A DNA stretch of 64,000 nucleotides from Congeria kusceri. Lineage: Eukaryota; Mollusca; Bivalvia; Myida; Dreissenidae. The notes below the pieces were generated by a model. The model worked only from the letters and a program-made list of their open reading frames with translations, was not told the DNA's origin and searched no databases. Below are positions 47,328 to 58,960 of the stretch, one piece after another. The stretch spans positions 73,072,078 through 73,136,077 of the forward strand of contig CM051029.1 of assembly GCA_027627225.1 (NCBI GenBank). The letters run 5' to 3'. Made by a program: the position numbers and the translations under genes. Numbering within the stretch: position 1 is the stretch's first letter; each line of letters starts with the position of its first letter.

Positions 47328-47929
47328 ACACGGTGTTTCTACATCCATTTACTATGATGATTTCTGGTCCTGCGAGTATTATTTTCTCTTTTTTTTATTT
47401 AATTATATTTTTGTATTAGTTTTTACTACATTTTAGATCAATTTTAGTTAGTCGATGTACTTCTGACTTCTATATTTGCACTTGACAGAGGTTATGTATA
47501 ATACACAATAAGTGTTGACTTGTTGAAATTCATATATAAGTTAAATATCTAAACATATTATTTTAAGTTATAACTCGAATGAAAATATACTGTGTAAAAT
47601 AAGTTTAGCAACATCATAGATATGGTTAATGTTGTTGCTCTGAACTCAGTAACCACGAGTGGCGCAGCCACTATGAACACTCGTGAAATAAAATACGATC
47701 TAACACTGAAATCAACAATTTTCTTTTCATTTTATGCTTTTGGAAAATAAATAAATAAAATTGCGCGAGATAAGCTTAAACGACGTCATAAATGATTCCA
47801 AAACTTTCACTCGTTAGTATGGTGGGAAAAAAGTGCCATATTTTGTGAGTCGTTGATGCTAAATTATAATTTTGTAGAATTTTATCATGTGTTTTATGTA
47901 AACACATGCATGTACATACTGTACATGTA
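47328..47929. other. intergenic, nothing recognised
   Basis: AT-rich. CACGAGTGGCGCAGCCACTA...CACTCGTG near 47653-47684 forms a small imperfect palindrome. Confidence 0.4.
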
Positions 47930-49026
47930 TATTCATTTCACTATTGCCTCGGCATGTCACGTACATTACAAACTGTTTGGAGCATGCTTTGCAATTATTC
48001 CGTCAAATGGGTACAGGCCTGAAGAAAAGCAGTCTATTGCGGCCTATCAATGGTTAGCCTACATGGCACCCAAAACGGGGATTAATATACAACATGGAAA
48101 AAACTGTGGTGAAAAGCACGTCGGACCCAACAAAATTGAAGGTTATCATTAATCCGATGACGGCAAAGACGTAGCCTTAGAGATTCACTGCTGTTTCTGT
48201 CAGAAAACAAACAAATTAAATATTATGACGTAACATCTCTGTACCCATTCGTCAATAAGTCTGGAAAAATACCCATTGGCCACCCTTCCATAATCACAGA
48301 GAATTTCAAAGACATTTCCAACTATGAAGGCCTTATCAAATTCAAGGTGTTGCCACCTAGGAGACTACACATACCTGTTTTACCAATGAAATGTAATGGA
48401 AATCTGATGTTTAGTTTATGCCGTATATGTACTGAACAGTACCATCAACGTCACTGTGTACACTCTGATACAGAGAGCGCTTTTATAGGTACATGGGTCA
48501 CTGACTCAGAGATCCTTTATATCAGATCCAGCAGAATATTTCGAAATGCTCGCCTTAAACTCTCCAGTTACTTAAAACGTTTTGGAAATAGGGATCTGTA
48601 TTGTGAATACTGATTCCTCTTCGTCTTCACCAGCATTCCGGGACAATGGAAACCGCCAATCGGGGATTATCTTGGCCAGTTGAAAGACGAGGTTCCAGGA
48701 AATACCATCACATAATTCGTCACAAGAGGCCCTAAAAACTACGCATACTCGTTAATAAAGCCCACAAACAATAGCCACATATCTGTATGTAACTTACGAG
48801 GCATAACCCTTAATTTTAAAAGCTCAATGGACACTAATTTCAATACTGCAAAGACATGGTAACAGGAAAGGGCGGCGATAGCGTGACTGTGGTAGACGAA
48901 CACAAAATTGCTAGAAATCCAATTACTGATCATGTCATTACAAAGCGTGTAACTAAAAACTACAAAATCGTTTTTGACAAACGTGTTATTGGCAGAGAAT
49001 ATGATACCTATCCCTATGGTTATTGA
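47930..49026 (+). pseudogene. Polinton/Maverick-type protein-primed DNA polymerase B, decayed
   Basis: These large virus-like transposons (and related adintoviruses) replicate with a family B polymerase. Fragments in order are an N-terminal block (IPSNGYRPEEKQS, then a KIEGY step, to 48152), the palm motif A DVTSLYP near 48228, LPPRRLHIPVLPMKCNGNLM (near 48350), a remnant of the TDS motif C region near 48610 in a shifted frame, IGDYLGQLKDE (near 48680), RGITLNFKSSMD (near 48800) and a C-terminal EYDTYPYGY before TGA at 49024. The frame changes several times and motif C is damaged, so it is not functional. No capsid, integrase or terminal repeats were recognised nearby, which points to an isolated fragment. 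Confidence 0.75.
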
Positions 49027-49679
49027 ACACTTGTTAGAAATGTGAATTGTAAATATGATAATTGTTATAGTATACATTATGATTTTATAATTTCACTTTG
49101 TATCACTATGTGCTATATAGTACATGAGGTTTACAATAAAGAGTTTTAACTGTCTTGTATTGTTAGTATCTGAACATAAACTTACTATTTAAATGTTTTG
49201 TAAATAAATATATGCATGTAAATAAACTTTCGCTATGAAAACACTTGTTTTTCCTTCATAAACGTTTTAACTATCAGTTATCTAAGGAAATATGGTACTC
49301 TAATGGCTAAAAGGTATTTAAAAAGGACGGAATGTCTGCCCCAACACCTCAATGCATTACAATAGCAAAGAAAGTGGGACAAAGATTAAGTAACGGCGCT
49401 TATAAATAACGATGTTTTCATCAAATATGCTTGTATGAAAAGCGATATAATTATCATAACGGACATACCACCATGTACATACACATACACTCAAAGCGAA
49501 ACATCATGCAAGAAATTCAAAATGGAGCACACCAAGTTTAACCCGTTTTATTACGATATAGTTATTATGTAAAACCGTGTCGTCTGCTACGGTACTGACA
49601 GCCGATTAAAATTTTCAAAACAACCGCGCTCAACATGGCGGGTTAACGGAAAACTTAAACCTGTGACTGTCGTCTGCTA
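49027..49679. other. intergenic, nothing recognised
   Basis: AT-rich sequence after the polymerase relic, with no coding or repeat feature supported. Confidence 0.4.
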
Positions 49680-49745
49680 GGCAGGGTTGGCCGAGCGGGT
49701 CTCCAAAAGCGACTCATTTATTACTCCATCCAAGATGGAGGATGT
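49680..49745 (+). other. tRNA-Leu/Ser-like 5' half
   Basis: GGCAGGGTTGGCCGAGCGGG TCTCCAAAAGCGACTC resembles the D-arm half of a class II tRNA (A box TGGCCGAGCGG). No B box (GGTTCGAATCC) follows before the AGT array, so it is a relic or SINE head. Confidence 0.4.
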
Positions 49746-49802
49746 ATATAGACTATAGAAGGGGTCACTCGTTACGTTGTGGTCTGGATGATCGTCACTG
49801 AC

Positions 49803-49894
49803 TACTAGTAGTAGTAGTAGTAATAGTAGTAGTAGTAGTGATATAGTAGTAGTAGTATTAGTAGTACTAGTAGTAGTAGTAGTAGTAGTAGTAC

Positions 49895-49943
<49 letters not shown>

Positions 49944-50000
49944 TGTTGTAGTAGTAGTAGTAAAACTAGTAGTAGTAGTAGTAGTAGTAGTAGTTGGGGG
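49803..50000. repeat. (AGT)n microsatellite, ~200 bp
   Basis: Nearly pure AGT/TAG triplets with CTAGTAGT and TGTTGT interruptions, followed by a purine-rich GGAGGAG tract to about 50110. Confidence 0.95.
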
Positions 50001-50110
50001 TGGTAGTTGTTGGAGGAGGAGTAGCAGAATAAAGTAGTAGTAAAGGTAGGAGGAGGAGAAGGAGGTGGGGGAGATGGAGAAAGAGGAGCAAGAGGTCGGG
50101 ACGAAGGGGG

Positions 50111-51959
50111 TTTATTTAAATTTATTATTTTAGTAATAGCTCCACTGATTATTGGTTAAAGACGTTCGCAACAATTATTGTATATAGGTTTCCATATACT
50201 AATTTCAGTTAATAAATGTATATCTTTGCATTTTTTAAAGTTGCAGTCAATGGTTAGTGTTCATGTAGTGTGTCAATAATCGCACTATATTCTTCCTAAC
50301 TGTAAAATCATCTCCAACCAATTTTAAGTCTACAGATACTTTCATCCCAAGCAAACACGGTGGCCCTTACTTTTTATGACTGTTTTAGTTTTGGTATACA
50401 TTGACAAACTTCTAAGCCAGGTTTGAAGAAAATCTGAAATTTGGAACTTAATATATTCAGACGTTTGGTCCTATGTGTAATTTGATGTTTCAACAGGTAT
50501 TTTCGGTACATTCGCGTATTTGACCCTATCTAATGTCCATGCAAATAATGGTTGTAATAGTAAAAGTTCATACAACGTATATAATAACCAAAACACACTT
50601 ATACAATATATTTCCAAACAAATCAGTTCAGAAAAGATCCATTAAATATCTCCATTCTATTTTGGCAATTGATACGTTGTTTACTCAAACAATGTCAAAC
50701 AAAACATGAAAAGGGCTATATGGCTGCCCTATATAAAATCCAATATTTCCCAAACAAAATCGGTGACCCATTCTTTTTGTTAATTATTTAGTGTAAGTAT
50801 ACATTGATCATGTATGTGCGATTTTTTAAGAAATGTCGCTTGGAACAAAATATATTGATACATTAGATAACAAATGACGTCTCAGAAAGGATTATAAGTA
50901 CCCATTTGTTCAGTCAAATTCACAGTAAATATAGATAGAGCGTATTTCATTATAAAAATAAACTTGTATATTGCCAAACAAAACATGTGAAAACATATCA
51001 TTTGAAAGAACCATAACATTAATAAGTTTCAGTATATAATAGCGCATTTATATGGGATTTTTGCTTACAAAATCTGTCGTTTGGATTAAAAGATATTCGT
51101 ATATTAGATTATTTATTGATGTTTTAAAGGCATATCAAATGCATAATTAACTTCCTTAAGCGTCCAATTTAGGTCATTTTTTTAATGGTAACTGTAGATT
51201 AAGCGCGTTTTATCATTAAACTGCACTTTTATATTGCCAAACGAAACATTAAAATAAGATGCTTTTAACAATCTCCATCCTTGTTTGAATATGACCGCTT
51301 TATATAATTCCACATCGCTAGTCACACAAAATGAAAAGATGGTTTCAACAGATACCGCATTCAAAACCCAATATTTCCGGAACAAGGCCGGTGACCCTGA
51401 TTTTTTTAAGACAGTTTTAGTTATAGGATACATTGACTGTTTGAGCAAATTTTTAAGAAAATCTGTCGTTGGACGGAAATTGTTGCGAACGTCTTTTTTT
51501 CGAAATCGTGGCGTTCATATTAATATATGAATTCAAATAATCTATAAAAAGGTAATTGTATTCTTCGTACATTAGGCGATCTGAAACTCTTTAAAACAAC
51601 ACATGAAGAAAAACAACATTAAAATAATCATCTTGTTGTGTAAAGGTGCCAATGTGTTACAACCACGTGTTGCGATAAGCCCTGTAACTACTTAATGTAG
51701 TGCAACCTATCCCGTACGTAACCGTGTGCATATGGCTCGCTGAATAAACATGCCATATATGAGGTCAAATATGACAGTCCTAATCAGCACTGAAGGTCGA
51801 TTAAATGTAACGTGGATTTATATTCTCGCAAAATTTCGAAATAAAACTGGACTAATAAAGTGTTTCCAATCCGGAATATTCCTCATGAGAAAGTGCTGTG
51901 ATATCCCTATTCAATGCCAGGGAAAAATAATAATTCGACATCTAGACAACCATAACAGG
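50111..51959. other. intergenic, nothing recognised
   Basis: AT-rich. Loosely similar stretches (CCAAACAAAACATG, AAATCTGTCGTTTGGA, ATTAGATAATTTATTGATG-like) recur every few hundred bases from 50300 to 51500, suggesting an old degraded repeat. No gene was supported; the overlapping frames at 51182-51530 lie within it. Confidence 0.4.
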
Positions 51960-52811
51960 CTAGAAAGATAACTCCCCTCTATCGGGCGAAGACAGCCATT
52001 GTTCCGAACCGGTTTGACAACATTGAAAACTTCAAGGACGGGTTAGGCAAGCACGGGAAAAGCGGCCCAAAACACACCCACAGCGAATGTAAACATTCCA
52101 TATAGCGACTGATTTAGTTTTCAATACAGTCAAGATTACGTCTCTGCCATAATGAATCCCCAAATTACCAGTTTCCATGAACTTTGGGCATCCAAATTGT
52201 TTACAGCCACACTTTTTCATGTCAACGCCTCAGACACCAGCCGTCCACCAGAATACCCCACTTAGTTGGGCATTAGGTATAATGGAAGACGTGAAATCCA
52301 TTAAATCGTCATCGCAACAAATCGATGGACCAGCGCGTGACCGCGATTGTAAACTCATGCAGCTTCATAAGCAGTGAATTCGAGTTACAAAAAGAACAAC
52401 TAACCAAAACACAGACAGAGCTGAAATCGTTTGAGTCAAATTTTGCAACCATGAAAAGGCATATCGAAGAACACGAAAACAGAGAAGAAGAAATGAACGA
52501 TATACTAGTTGATCTCGAAAGCCGTTCCATGAGAGAAAATCTTATGTTCTACGGAATCAGAGAATCGAACGACACACGTGATGAAAATTATGAATCATTA
52601 GCAACAACATTCATTCAGGACGTGCTCAATATTGACCCACAAAATATAGAATAGAGTCCATAGAATCGGCCCGAAATCAGACAGAAGAACGAGGCCGATT
52701 GTAGCAAAATTCCATAGCTATAATGACAGAGAAAAAGTACGCCAACAATCATTTGACACCTATGTTAAAGAGGAAATGACCAGGGCCCAGTTGCTCAAAG
52801 CTCTGTTAAAA

Positions 52812-52950
52812 TAACATTACCGTTAAGCTAATCCTCCGTTAAATATCCTAACGGAGCGTAATTTAATCATCCGTTAATTTCCTGTTGCTCAAACAGTTTT
52901 AACGCTAGCGTTAATTTACGCAGCGTTAAAACTTTAACATCCATGTTAAC
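52812..52950. promoter_or_regulatory. left subterminal GTTAA/AACGTTAA motif cluster of Harbinger
   Basis: CCGTTAA, CGTTAA and GTTAAAA words recur about eight times between the left end and the Myb-like gene start. The right end has a matching cluster. They are candidate binding sites for the Myb-like protein or transposase and overlap the presumed promoter. Confidence 0.45.
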
Positions 52951-52992
52951 TACCAGAATCCATTCCAAAGTTCCACTTCCTGTTATTCCAAA

Positions 52993-55065
52993 ATGGCCTC
53001 CAGTACAGAAGACATTTCAGGCTCTCCAGCTGCAAAAAAGAAAAGAAGTGTGAACTTTAGTAATTCAGAAATTTTTAAACTGGAAGAATTAGTTAAAGAA
53101 GAAAAGACTTTTTCAATTATGACCAGTAAGTTTTCTAATACAGTTACTAACAAACTAAAGAAAGAAATATGGGAAAATATTGCTAAAGAAATTTCTGCAC
53201 AAGGAGTTGCTTTAAGGTCTGCACATGAATGCAGCAACAAGTGGCAGAACCTCAAAAGAGATAGCAAGCAGCACATCACCACAGAAAAAATGGAAAGGAG
53301 AAAAACTGGGGGACGGACCGTGACCAAATCAGCCAGTAAACAACACATTAGGATCGCGGACATGCACAAAGAATCGGCCTCTTTTAATGGCATTAAAGGT
53401 GGCATAGACAGTGATGAGGCTGGTATGTTGTTTGTTTTGTTACAATTTTAAAACATATATTGAACAAACAAAGAAGAAGTCAAGGAATACGTAAAATAAC
53501 CGATCAAACTATTTATCGTCTGCATTTTTTGACATCTAATCTATTTATAGTAACAGGGTTTTTCCAATAGATTGCCATACAAACTAATATAAATATGGTA
53601 ATATTTTCACCGTAGTCGAATCAAACAAAAAATATTACAATCCATCAATCCTAGGTAAATAATATTTCCCACCTTCTAATGATCCTTGATGTTTATAAAA
53701 GTCCAATTTGCTAATATTAATATGTGTTAAACATTGGCAAAGCGCCATTTGTATTTCGGATATATTAAAACCCTAAGCTACTATTGTTGATAAATACCCC
53801 TGGCTATTTTTGTCCAAAGTATATTGTAAGCCTCGCCTCCGCGAATCAGCCGTTGACTCATATTTTCTTGTTTGATTCATATTTAAAATGTAAATTGCAA
53901 AGAAATGATGTTCTTCATTTAATAATTTAGACGATTTATACGGAAAATGTTCTTTCAACAAAACTAGCTTGGACTCCAAAATTGGCATTTCGACAAAAGC
54001 AGTATACATTTTTTGTAAGGTACAGTAAAAGTTCCACTCTGATTGCTATTGGCTCTGTAGGTTAAAAACTACTCTGTTTTTACAGATGGTCTTCATTATC
54101 TTTCCAACCTACCAGTTGTGCCAACTGAGGAAGCTGTACCATCAGATGAACAAGCATCAAGGTATTAATAAAACAAATTACAGTTTTTACATAAAGTATA
54201 TCATTATTGTAATGAACTCTATAATAGCACACTGATGCATGTTATTTCATGTGGTAGTGTTAAATGTAGGTTATAAATACTCTTATATTTAATATTAGTT
54301 TTACTGACAGTTTAGCATAATAATATGCACTAATGAAGAGTTTAAATGTACACATTATGTTTGTTTTTTACAGCAGTAAGTGCTCGAAGACTGTAACTGA
54401 CAAGAAAGAGAAAAGGTTCTCCAGTAAATCTGAGGAGCTGCAGTACTGGCAGTTACAGTACTTCAAGGGGATGGTGGAAAAGCAGGAACGTGAGGTAAGA
54501 CAATCATAACATATGTATTACAATGCTTTTGCGTTGTTTTGGTATGTATAGCTGTAAAGATGGATTGAAGTAAATTGTAGAAAATTACAATTTTTGTAAG
54601 TACAAATTTATTGAGTATGTAACATAACTATACACGTAGCTTTTATTATTTATAATACATCTTAGTAATGCATTTTAACTTTAAAATACAATTTACACAT
54701 TACAATTACAAAGTTATTGAGTATGTAACATAACTATACATGTAGCTTTTTATTATTTATATCCAATACAGTATTACACTATAAATTTAAAAAAATAAAT
54801 TTATAAATTATAACTACAAAATAATTGAGCCTGTAACATAACTGTACATGTAGCTTTCATTATTTATATACAATATAGTATTGCACTATAACTTTAAAAA
54901 TAAATTACATGGCAATATGGAATATTCTGTGTTTGATTGATTGCATCATTAATGTTTCAGAAGCAGCTTCTTGACATAAAGATAAGAATGTTGCTGGCAG
55001 AGGAGAAGCGGAGAGATCGCGAGGCCGTGAACGACCTGATCAATCTGACATATTTTGAAGATTAG
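52993..55065 (+). CDS. Harbinger Myb/SANT-like DNA-binding protein, four exons
   Basis: In Harbinger elements the Myb-like partner helps bring transposase to the nucleus and the transposon ends. The exons are 52993-53422 (donor G|GTATGT), 54086-54161 (acceptor TTTTTACAG, donor AG|GTATTA), 54374-54494 (acceptor TTTTTTACAG, donor GAG|GTAAGA) and 54961-55065 (acceptor TGTTTCAG, stop TAG 55063). Phases 1, 2 and 0 match at each junction and give 732 nt: 243 codons plus stop, with no lesion. The N-terminus has a basic AKKKR then a trihelix/SANT-like domain (NFSNSEIFKLEELVKEEK, then IWENIAKEISAQG, ECSNKWQNLKRDSK). The C-terminal part is a charged helix (EELQYWQLQYFKGMVEKQER, LLDIKIRMLLAEEKRRDREA) likely to form a coiled coil. 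Resembles MSANTD/NAIF1-type proteins. Confidence 0.85.
54540..54930. repeat. ~117-bp tandem repeat, three copies, in intron 3 of the Myb-like gene
   Basis: Three diverged copies share GAGTATGTAACATAACTATA, CATGTAGCTTTTTATTATTT and ACTTTAAAAATAAATT. They lie wholly between exons 3 and 4. Confidence 0.8.
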
Positions 55066-55921
55066 TGGTCTTTGGATGTTAAATATAACACTTATGAAAT
55101 TGTTACTAAATTATTAAAATATTTAAATATGTATTATCAGTTTTTTTATGCTCCCCGTAAACTTTTTTTTTTGGGGGGGGGGGCGGGGTGAACAAGGAAA
55201 CTTTATCGGAACTTTCAATAGCAAGAGAAGGTGTGCCTAGTACCATGCAATTCCACTTCATAGATTTTTCTCAGAGTTATTGGCCTTTGACGATTTCTTA
55301 AATTATTGTATAGTACACATTTCTTGACTTGCTGTTCCGGGCTATTTCTCATCAAATACTGGTTTATATATTAAAGAATGGAAATCTTTATTACCAAGAG
55401 GAGAAGTGCTTATTACCATGACGTTCCGCTTCGATGATTTTTTTTTGGAGTTATGGAACTTATGTGACTTTTAATATTTCAATGGTATCAGGTCTGCCCT
55501 CCTCATTGCATCTATATTGCCTGACATAGCACATTGGGGAGCATCCATCAGTTTTACTGATATCCTTGTTTTGAAATTGGTCTAATGTTTAATTTAAAGG
55601 CCCTGGTCCGCTTTGTAATCAAATATTTAACTGTACATACTATTAAATATGACACACAGTTCACTTGTTTTCCGAATATATATTTAAACATGAGTTAATA
55701 ATATTCAGATATGTAAACATACTCAGTTTTGATCAACAGTTTACATGAATAATTAAACGTTGTTAAATATATTGTTGTACTTACTGGTGCAGCAATGAGT
55801 AACATTGCTGTTTTACATTTTTTACTTGGTAAAATTTGAATAACTTTGTGCGCCAAAATGTGTACATTAGCATTTAATGTAACATGTTAATATACTTGTT
55901 TAGCAAATAAGGTTGTTTCAC

Positions 55922-56392
55922 TTAATAAAAATATCTTGTCACTATAAAATCACGTATGTGATTTCCACTTCCATTTCCATTCACTGCATTGTTCAGGACT
56001 GTACCATCATTGTCATCATTCACTTCATCAGCATCCTCAACTTCAGGTTCTTTGAGTAGTAAGCAGATGTTGTAGAGTATCACGCATGCCGTTGTTATTT
56101 TGCAAACCTTTGCAGGTGATAGCCGAACCTGGAAAAAAAGTCACAGAATATTATGGACATATTGAATATAGTCTACTACTACTGTTACTATTAATATTAT
56201 TATTAGCACTACCACCACCATCATCATCATCACTACCATCATAATAATCATCATCACGATCTTCATTACCATCATCACTATCACCATCATCATCACTGTC
56301 ATCAACATCATCATCATCATCATCATAATTATTATTATTATTAATAGTAGTAGTAGTAGTAAAATAATCATCATCAATATTATTAATATTAC

Positions 56393-56431
<39 letters not shown>

Positions 56432-58575
56432 TTGTATAGTAATAAGGTTATGGTGCATGTATTAAATATAAATTCAACAAATTTGTTTTTTGCCAAAAGT
56501 GCATGTGTATATGCTGTCAATTTTATAAAAAACAAAAATGCCACTCATACTGTTTTATATAAGAAGTACCTCAGAGTGTAAAACAGCAAATCTCCTCTTG
56601 AGCCTCCCGAAGCTCCTCTCAATGACTACTCGTGTTCGAGTGTGAGCTTGCTGGTATTTGTCTTTGGCTGCAGAATCAGTTACTAGAAACGGTGTCATCA
56701 TATACACCTTACATTGATAGCTGAAAAAAGTTAAATAATATGCGTTCTATGTCATTTAATGCAAACACCAGTAAATTATATTTACTACAGGATAAACATT
56801 TTCATAATGATGTTAACATTTACTAACAAACTAATATATATATATATATATAACAGTCAAAAAATTGTACGCATTCAGAGAGAAACATTAATTTATAATA
56901 AGGGCCATGTTTATGTGTCCCTTTTCCTGTTTTCACAATTCCACGTCATAATGGTGAGTAATTTGTTAAACCATAGTTTACTGCAGTACACATGATTCAT
57001 TACCAAACAGAATAGTACAATTGGACAAAGGGTCGTCTAATTTAATGTTTGTGTATGCCTCCGTTAAGTTGCTATTTCCATGCCCACTTGGGGTTTTAAT
57101 TTTTCTAAACTTTTTTTTTTAATTTATTTTTATCAATTATCTCATTGTGTATTATATTCGTATTTTTTTTTTTATTTAATTCAAATGACGTGAAGTACAG
57201 CTCATTACTGTCGTATAATATCATTTATATGGCAACATACCCGCTATCTCCGAGGAGAACACAATCTGAAAAGTTTTGTTGTTCACGGTCCAGTTTGACA
57301 CACAGACCGGACGTTCTGAATATGTGGCTGTCATGGCATGACCCTGGCCAACTGGCGTTGACACTGATGAATTTCCCTGTAAAACCACACAAGAAAATAA
57401 TTGACATTAAGCAGAGATTTGATTTACATTCAGAAAGCTTGCACTTATTTGTTTGACAGGCATGGCTTGTAAAAACATTCGTTCACTCTCAACGGTGTTT
57501 GACGGACTTTATCCTTGTAAGGCGTGGTTATAAATCTCAAAGCGTATCGTCAATTAAGAAACAAATAAAGTGTTATTCAACAGTTAAATACCGTTTGAAG
57601 TCAGGCCGTTTTGGTTATTAAAATGATGTTAGTAGTTATATCCCCTGTTTGTAATCTTGCCATTATATAGTATTTGGTTTTCATTGATTGTATCGAATTG
57701 ATGTTTGTTTGTAAGATTTACCAACATCGCTGATGCCTTTGTGCTTTGTAAATGATTACAGATTAGTTGTAAAGGTACCTTTTTTTTAGTATGAAATGGA
57801 TTGATATTAAATGATGTACTGAGTATTCATTTATCTTGAAATGCGCATCATGCATGCAAAATTGCAAATATGAATTGTTAATTTTCAGAAATATACAAAA
57901 ATATGATTAAATAACTAACGCTTTAATTAAATTTAAACACATAACATGACACATAGTTTTTTTAGTATCAAATTTATATGATTTTCTTTCTTACTTTTCA
58001 GACTATGACATAATCATAACACATAAACAGCATCATAAAGTGTTACCCTGATGATCACAAACAGCTTGGACATTAATGCTGTGAAAGCCTTTACGATTCA
58101 CATAGGAAGCCTCATCCTCATGCGGCGTCTGAATATGGATATGAGTCCCGTCAATGCATCCAATAACATTTGGAAAGCCGGCAGCTGCATAGAAGCCTTG
58201 TTTGACTCGTTCTTTTTCCGCCACGGATGGCCACACAACAAACTCATGGACGTGTTTGATGAGCGCATCAACAACATTGTCCACCACTCTGCTGACAGTA
58301 CATTTATGAAATCCAAGAGTGTCGCCAATGACCGAATAAAAAGCTCCAGATCCCAAAAATCTCAATGTTATAAGGATTTGCTGCTTTGTCGTCAGCGCAC
58401 GGTTTCTGTATGTTGGACGCTGTAAATCATCTCTAAGGAGATCTTCAAGGAAAGAAACTCCATTCTTCGAAAATCGATACCTTCCAATGAACTCTTCATC
58501 ACTTAACTCGTCAAGATGATGTGACAGTCTAAATTATTTTTGTTTTCGAAATGGCATAACTGCTATTGCTGCCAT
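55922..58575 (-). CDS. Harbinger DDE transposase (HARBI1-like), four exons, one nonsense codon
   Basis: This is the RNase H-fold nuclease that excises and inserts the element. The minus-strand exons are 58575-58047, 57376-57241, 56720-56570 and 55922-56128. Donors are CAG G|GTAACA, GG|GTATGT and GAG|GTACTT; acceptors are TTTTACAG, TTTTCAG and TTTCCAG. Phases 1, 2 and 0 match and total 1,023 nt, 340 codons plus TAA at 55922-55924, close to HARBI1 length. An N-terminal helix-turn-helix-like part (LTTKQQILITLRFLGSGAFY) precedes the catalytic residues: first D in GCIDGTHIHI (exon 1), second D in LLGDSGY (with WPGSCHDSHIF before it, exon 2), E in VIERSFGRLKRRF (exon 3). The tail is acidic and Asn-rich. 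The only defect is TAA at codon 14 (58534-58536). A TTTAG acceptor right after it could bypass the stop if an upstream exon exists. Confidence 0.85.
56170..56430. repeat. (ATC)n/(ATT)n microsatellite in transposase intron 3
   Basis: A compound ATC, ATT and AGT triplet array between transposase exons 3 and 4. The minus-strand poly-Ile/Met frame over it is an artefact. Confidence 0.9.
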
Positions 58576-58604
58576 TTTGTAACCTAGCATTAAACTGTTA
58601 ATTG

Positions 58605-58760
58605 TGGTTTGGACCTCAGTTAGTTTTAACGACAGAAGCTGTCGTTAAACTGGCCGTTAAAAAACCTATGTTATTTTGAGCAACACATTTTTAACGCTAA
58701 CGATGAGTTAAGCATACCCGTTAACTTGTAACAGACTGTTAAGGCTTAACAGAGCTTTGA
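58605..58760. promoter_or_regulatory. right subterminal TTAAC/GTTAA motif cluster of Harbinger
   Basis: TTTTAACGAC, CGTTAAAC, CCGTTAAAAA, TTTTTAACGC, CCGTTAAC and TGTTAAGGCTTAACAG recur on both strands between the right end and the transposase start. This mirrors the left cluster, as expected for binding sites of an element-encoded protein. Confidence 0.45.
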
Positions 58761-58960
58761 GCAACTGGGCCCAGACGTCAACTTGGAGTCGGCATCCAGT
58801 GGCCCCAACAACTCAGAGAGGCCAGAAAAGCCATGCATCCGCTCGCTAAAGAAGCAGAAACCCGGAAAGAGAAAACCCGCATGGTAGGCAACAAACTCTT
58901 TATCAACAACGTCTTACGTCACAAGTACGTCAACGGAAAAATCATCGACGTCAGCCAACA

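Larger units (their letters stand above)
52794..58771. mobile_element. PIF/Harbinger DNA transposon, near-complete
   Basis: Both ends carry identical 26-bp terminal inverted repeats starting GGCCCAGTTGCTCAAAGCTC. CAG at 52791-52793 and 58772-58774 is the 3-bp target duplication, the size usual for Harbinger. The element holds two convergent spliced genes typical of the family: a Myb/SANT-like DNA-binding protein (+) and a DDE transposase (-). The 5' ends of both genes lie about 200 bp inside the termini. Introns carry a 117-bp tandem repeat and a triplet microsatellite. Confidence 0.9.
52219..58960 (+). pseudogene. LINE ORF1 protein, split by transposon
   Basis: ORF1 proteins bind RNA as trimers. 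The ATG at 52219 starts MSTPQTPAV. The frame slips near 52325 into a charged coiled coil (EKQLT-type heptads; KRHIEEHENREEEMNDILVD) and then the RRM-like start ESRSMRENLMFYGIRE (near 52530). A second slip near 52650 leads to RPIVAKFHSYNDREKVRQQS and ends at the transposon. After it, LGVGIQWPQQLREARKAMHP and KLFINN (58790-58905) complete the C-terminal domain. The two halves are in the same frame once the element and one CAG are discounted. So the frameshifts, not the insertion site, define the other decay events. Confidence 0.8.

Noticed and set aside
47128..47436. Proline-rich or threonine-rich secreted protein gene
   Set aside because: Both frames are open only because of the repeat; kept as a repeat feature without a gene call.
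56141..56458. Minus-strand poly-Ile/Met frame
   Set aside because: It lies in transposase intron 3 and is the ATC/ATT microsatellite.
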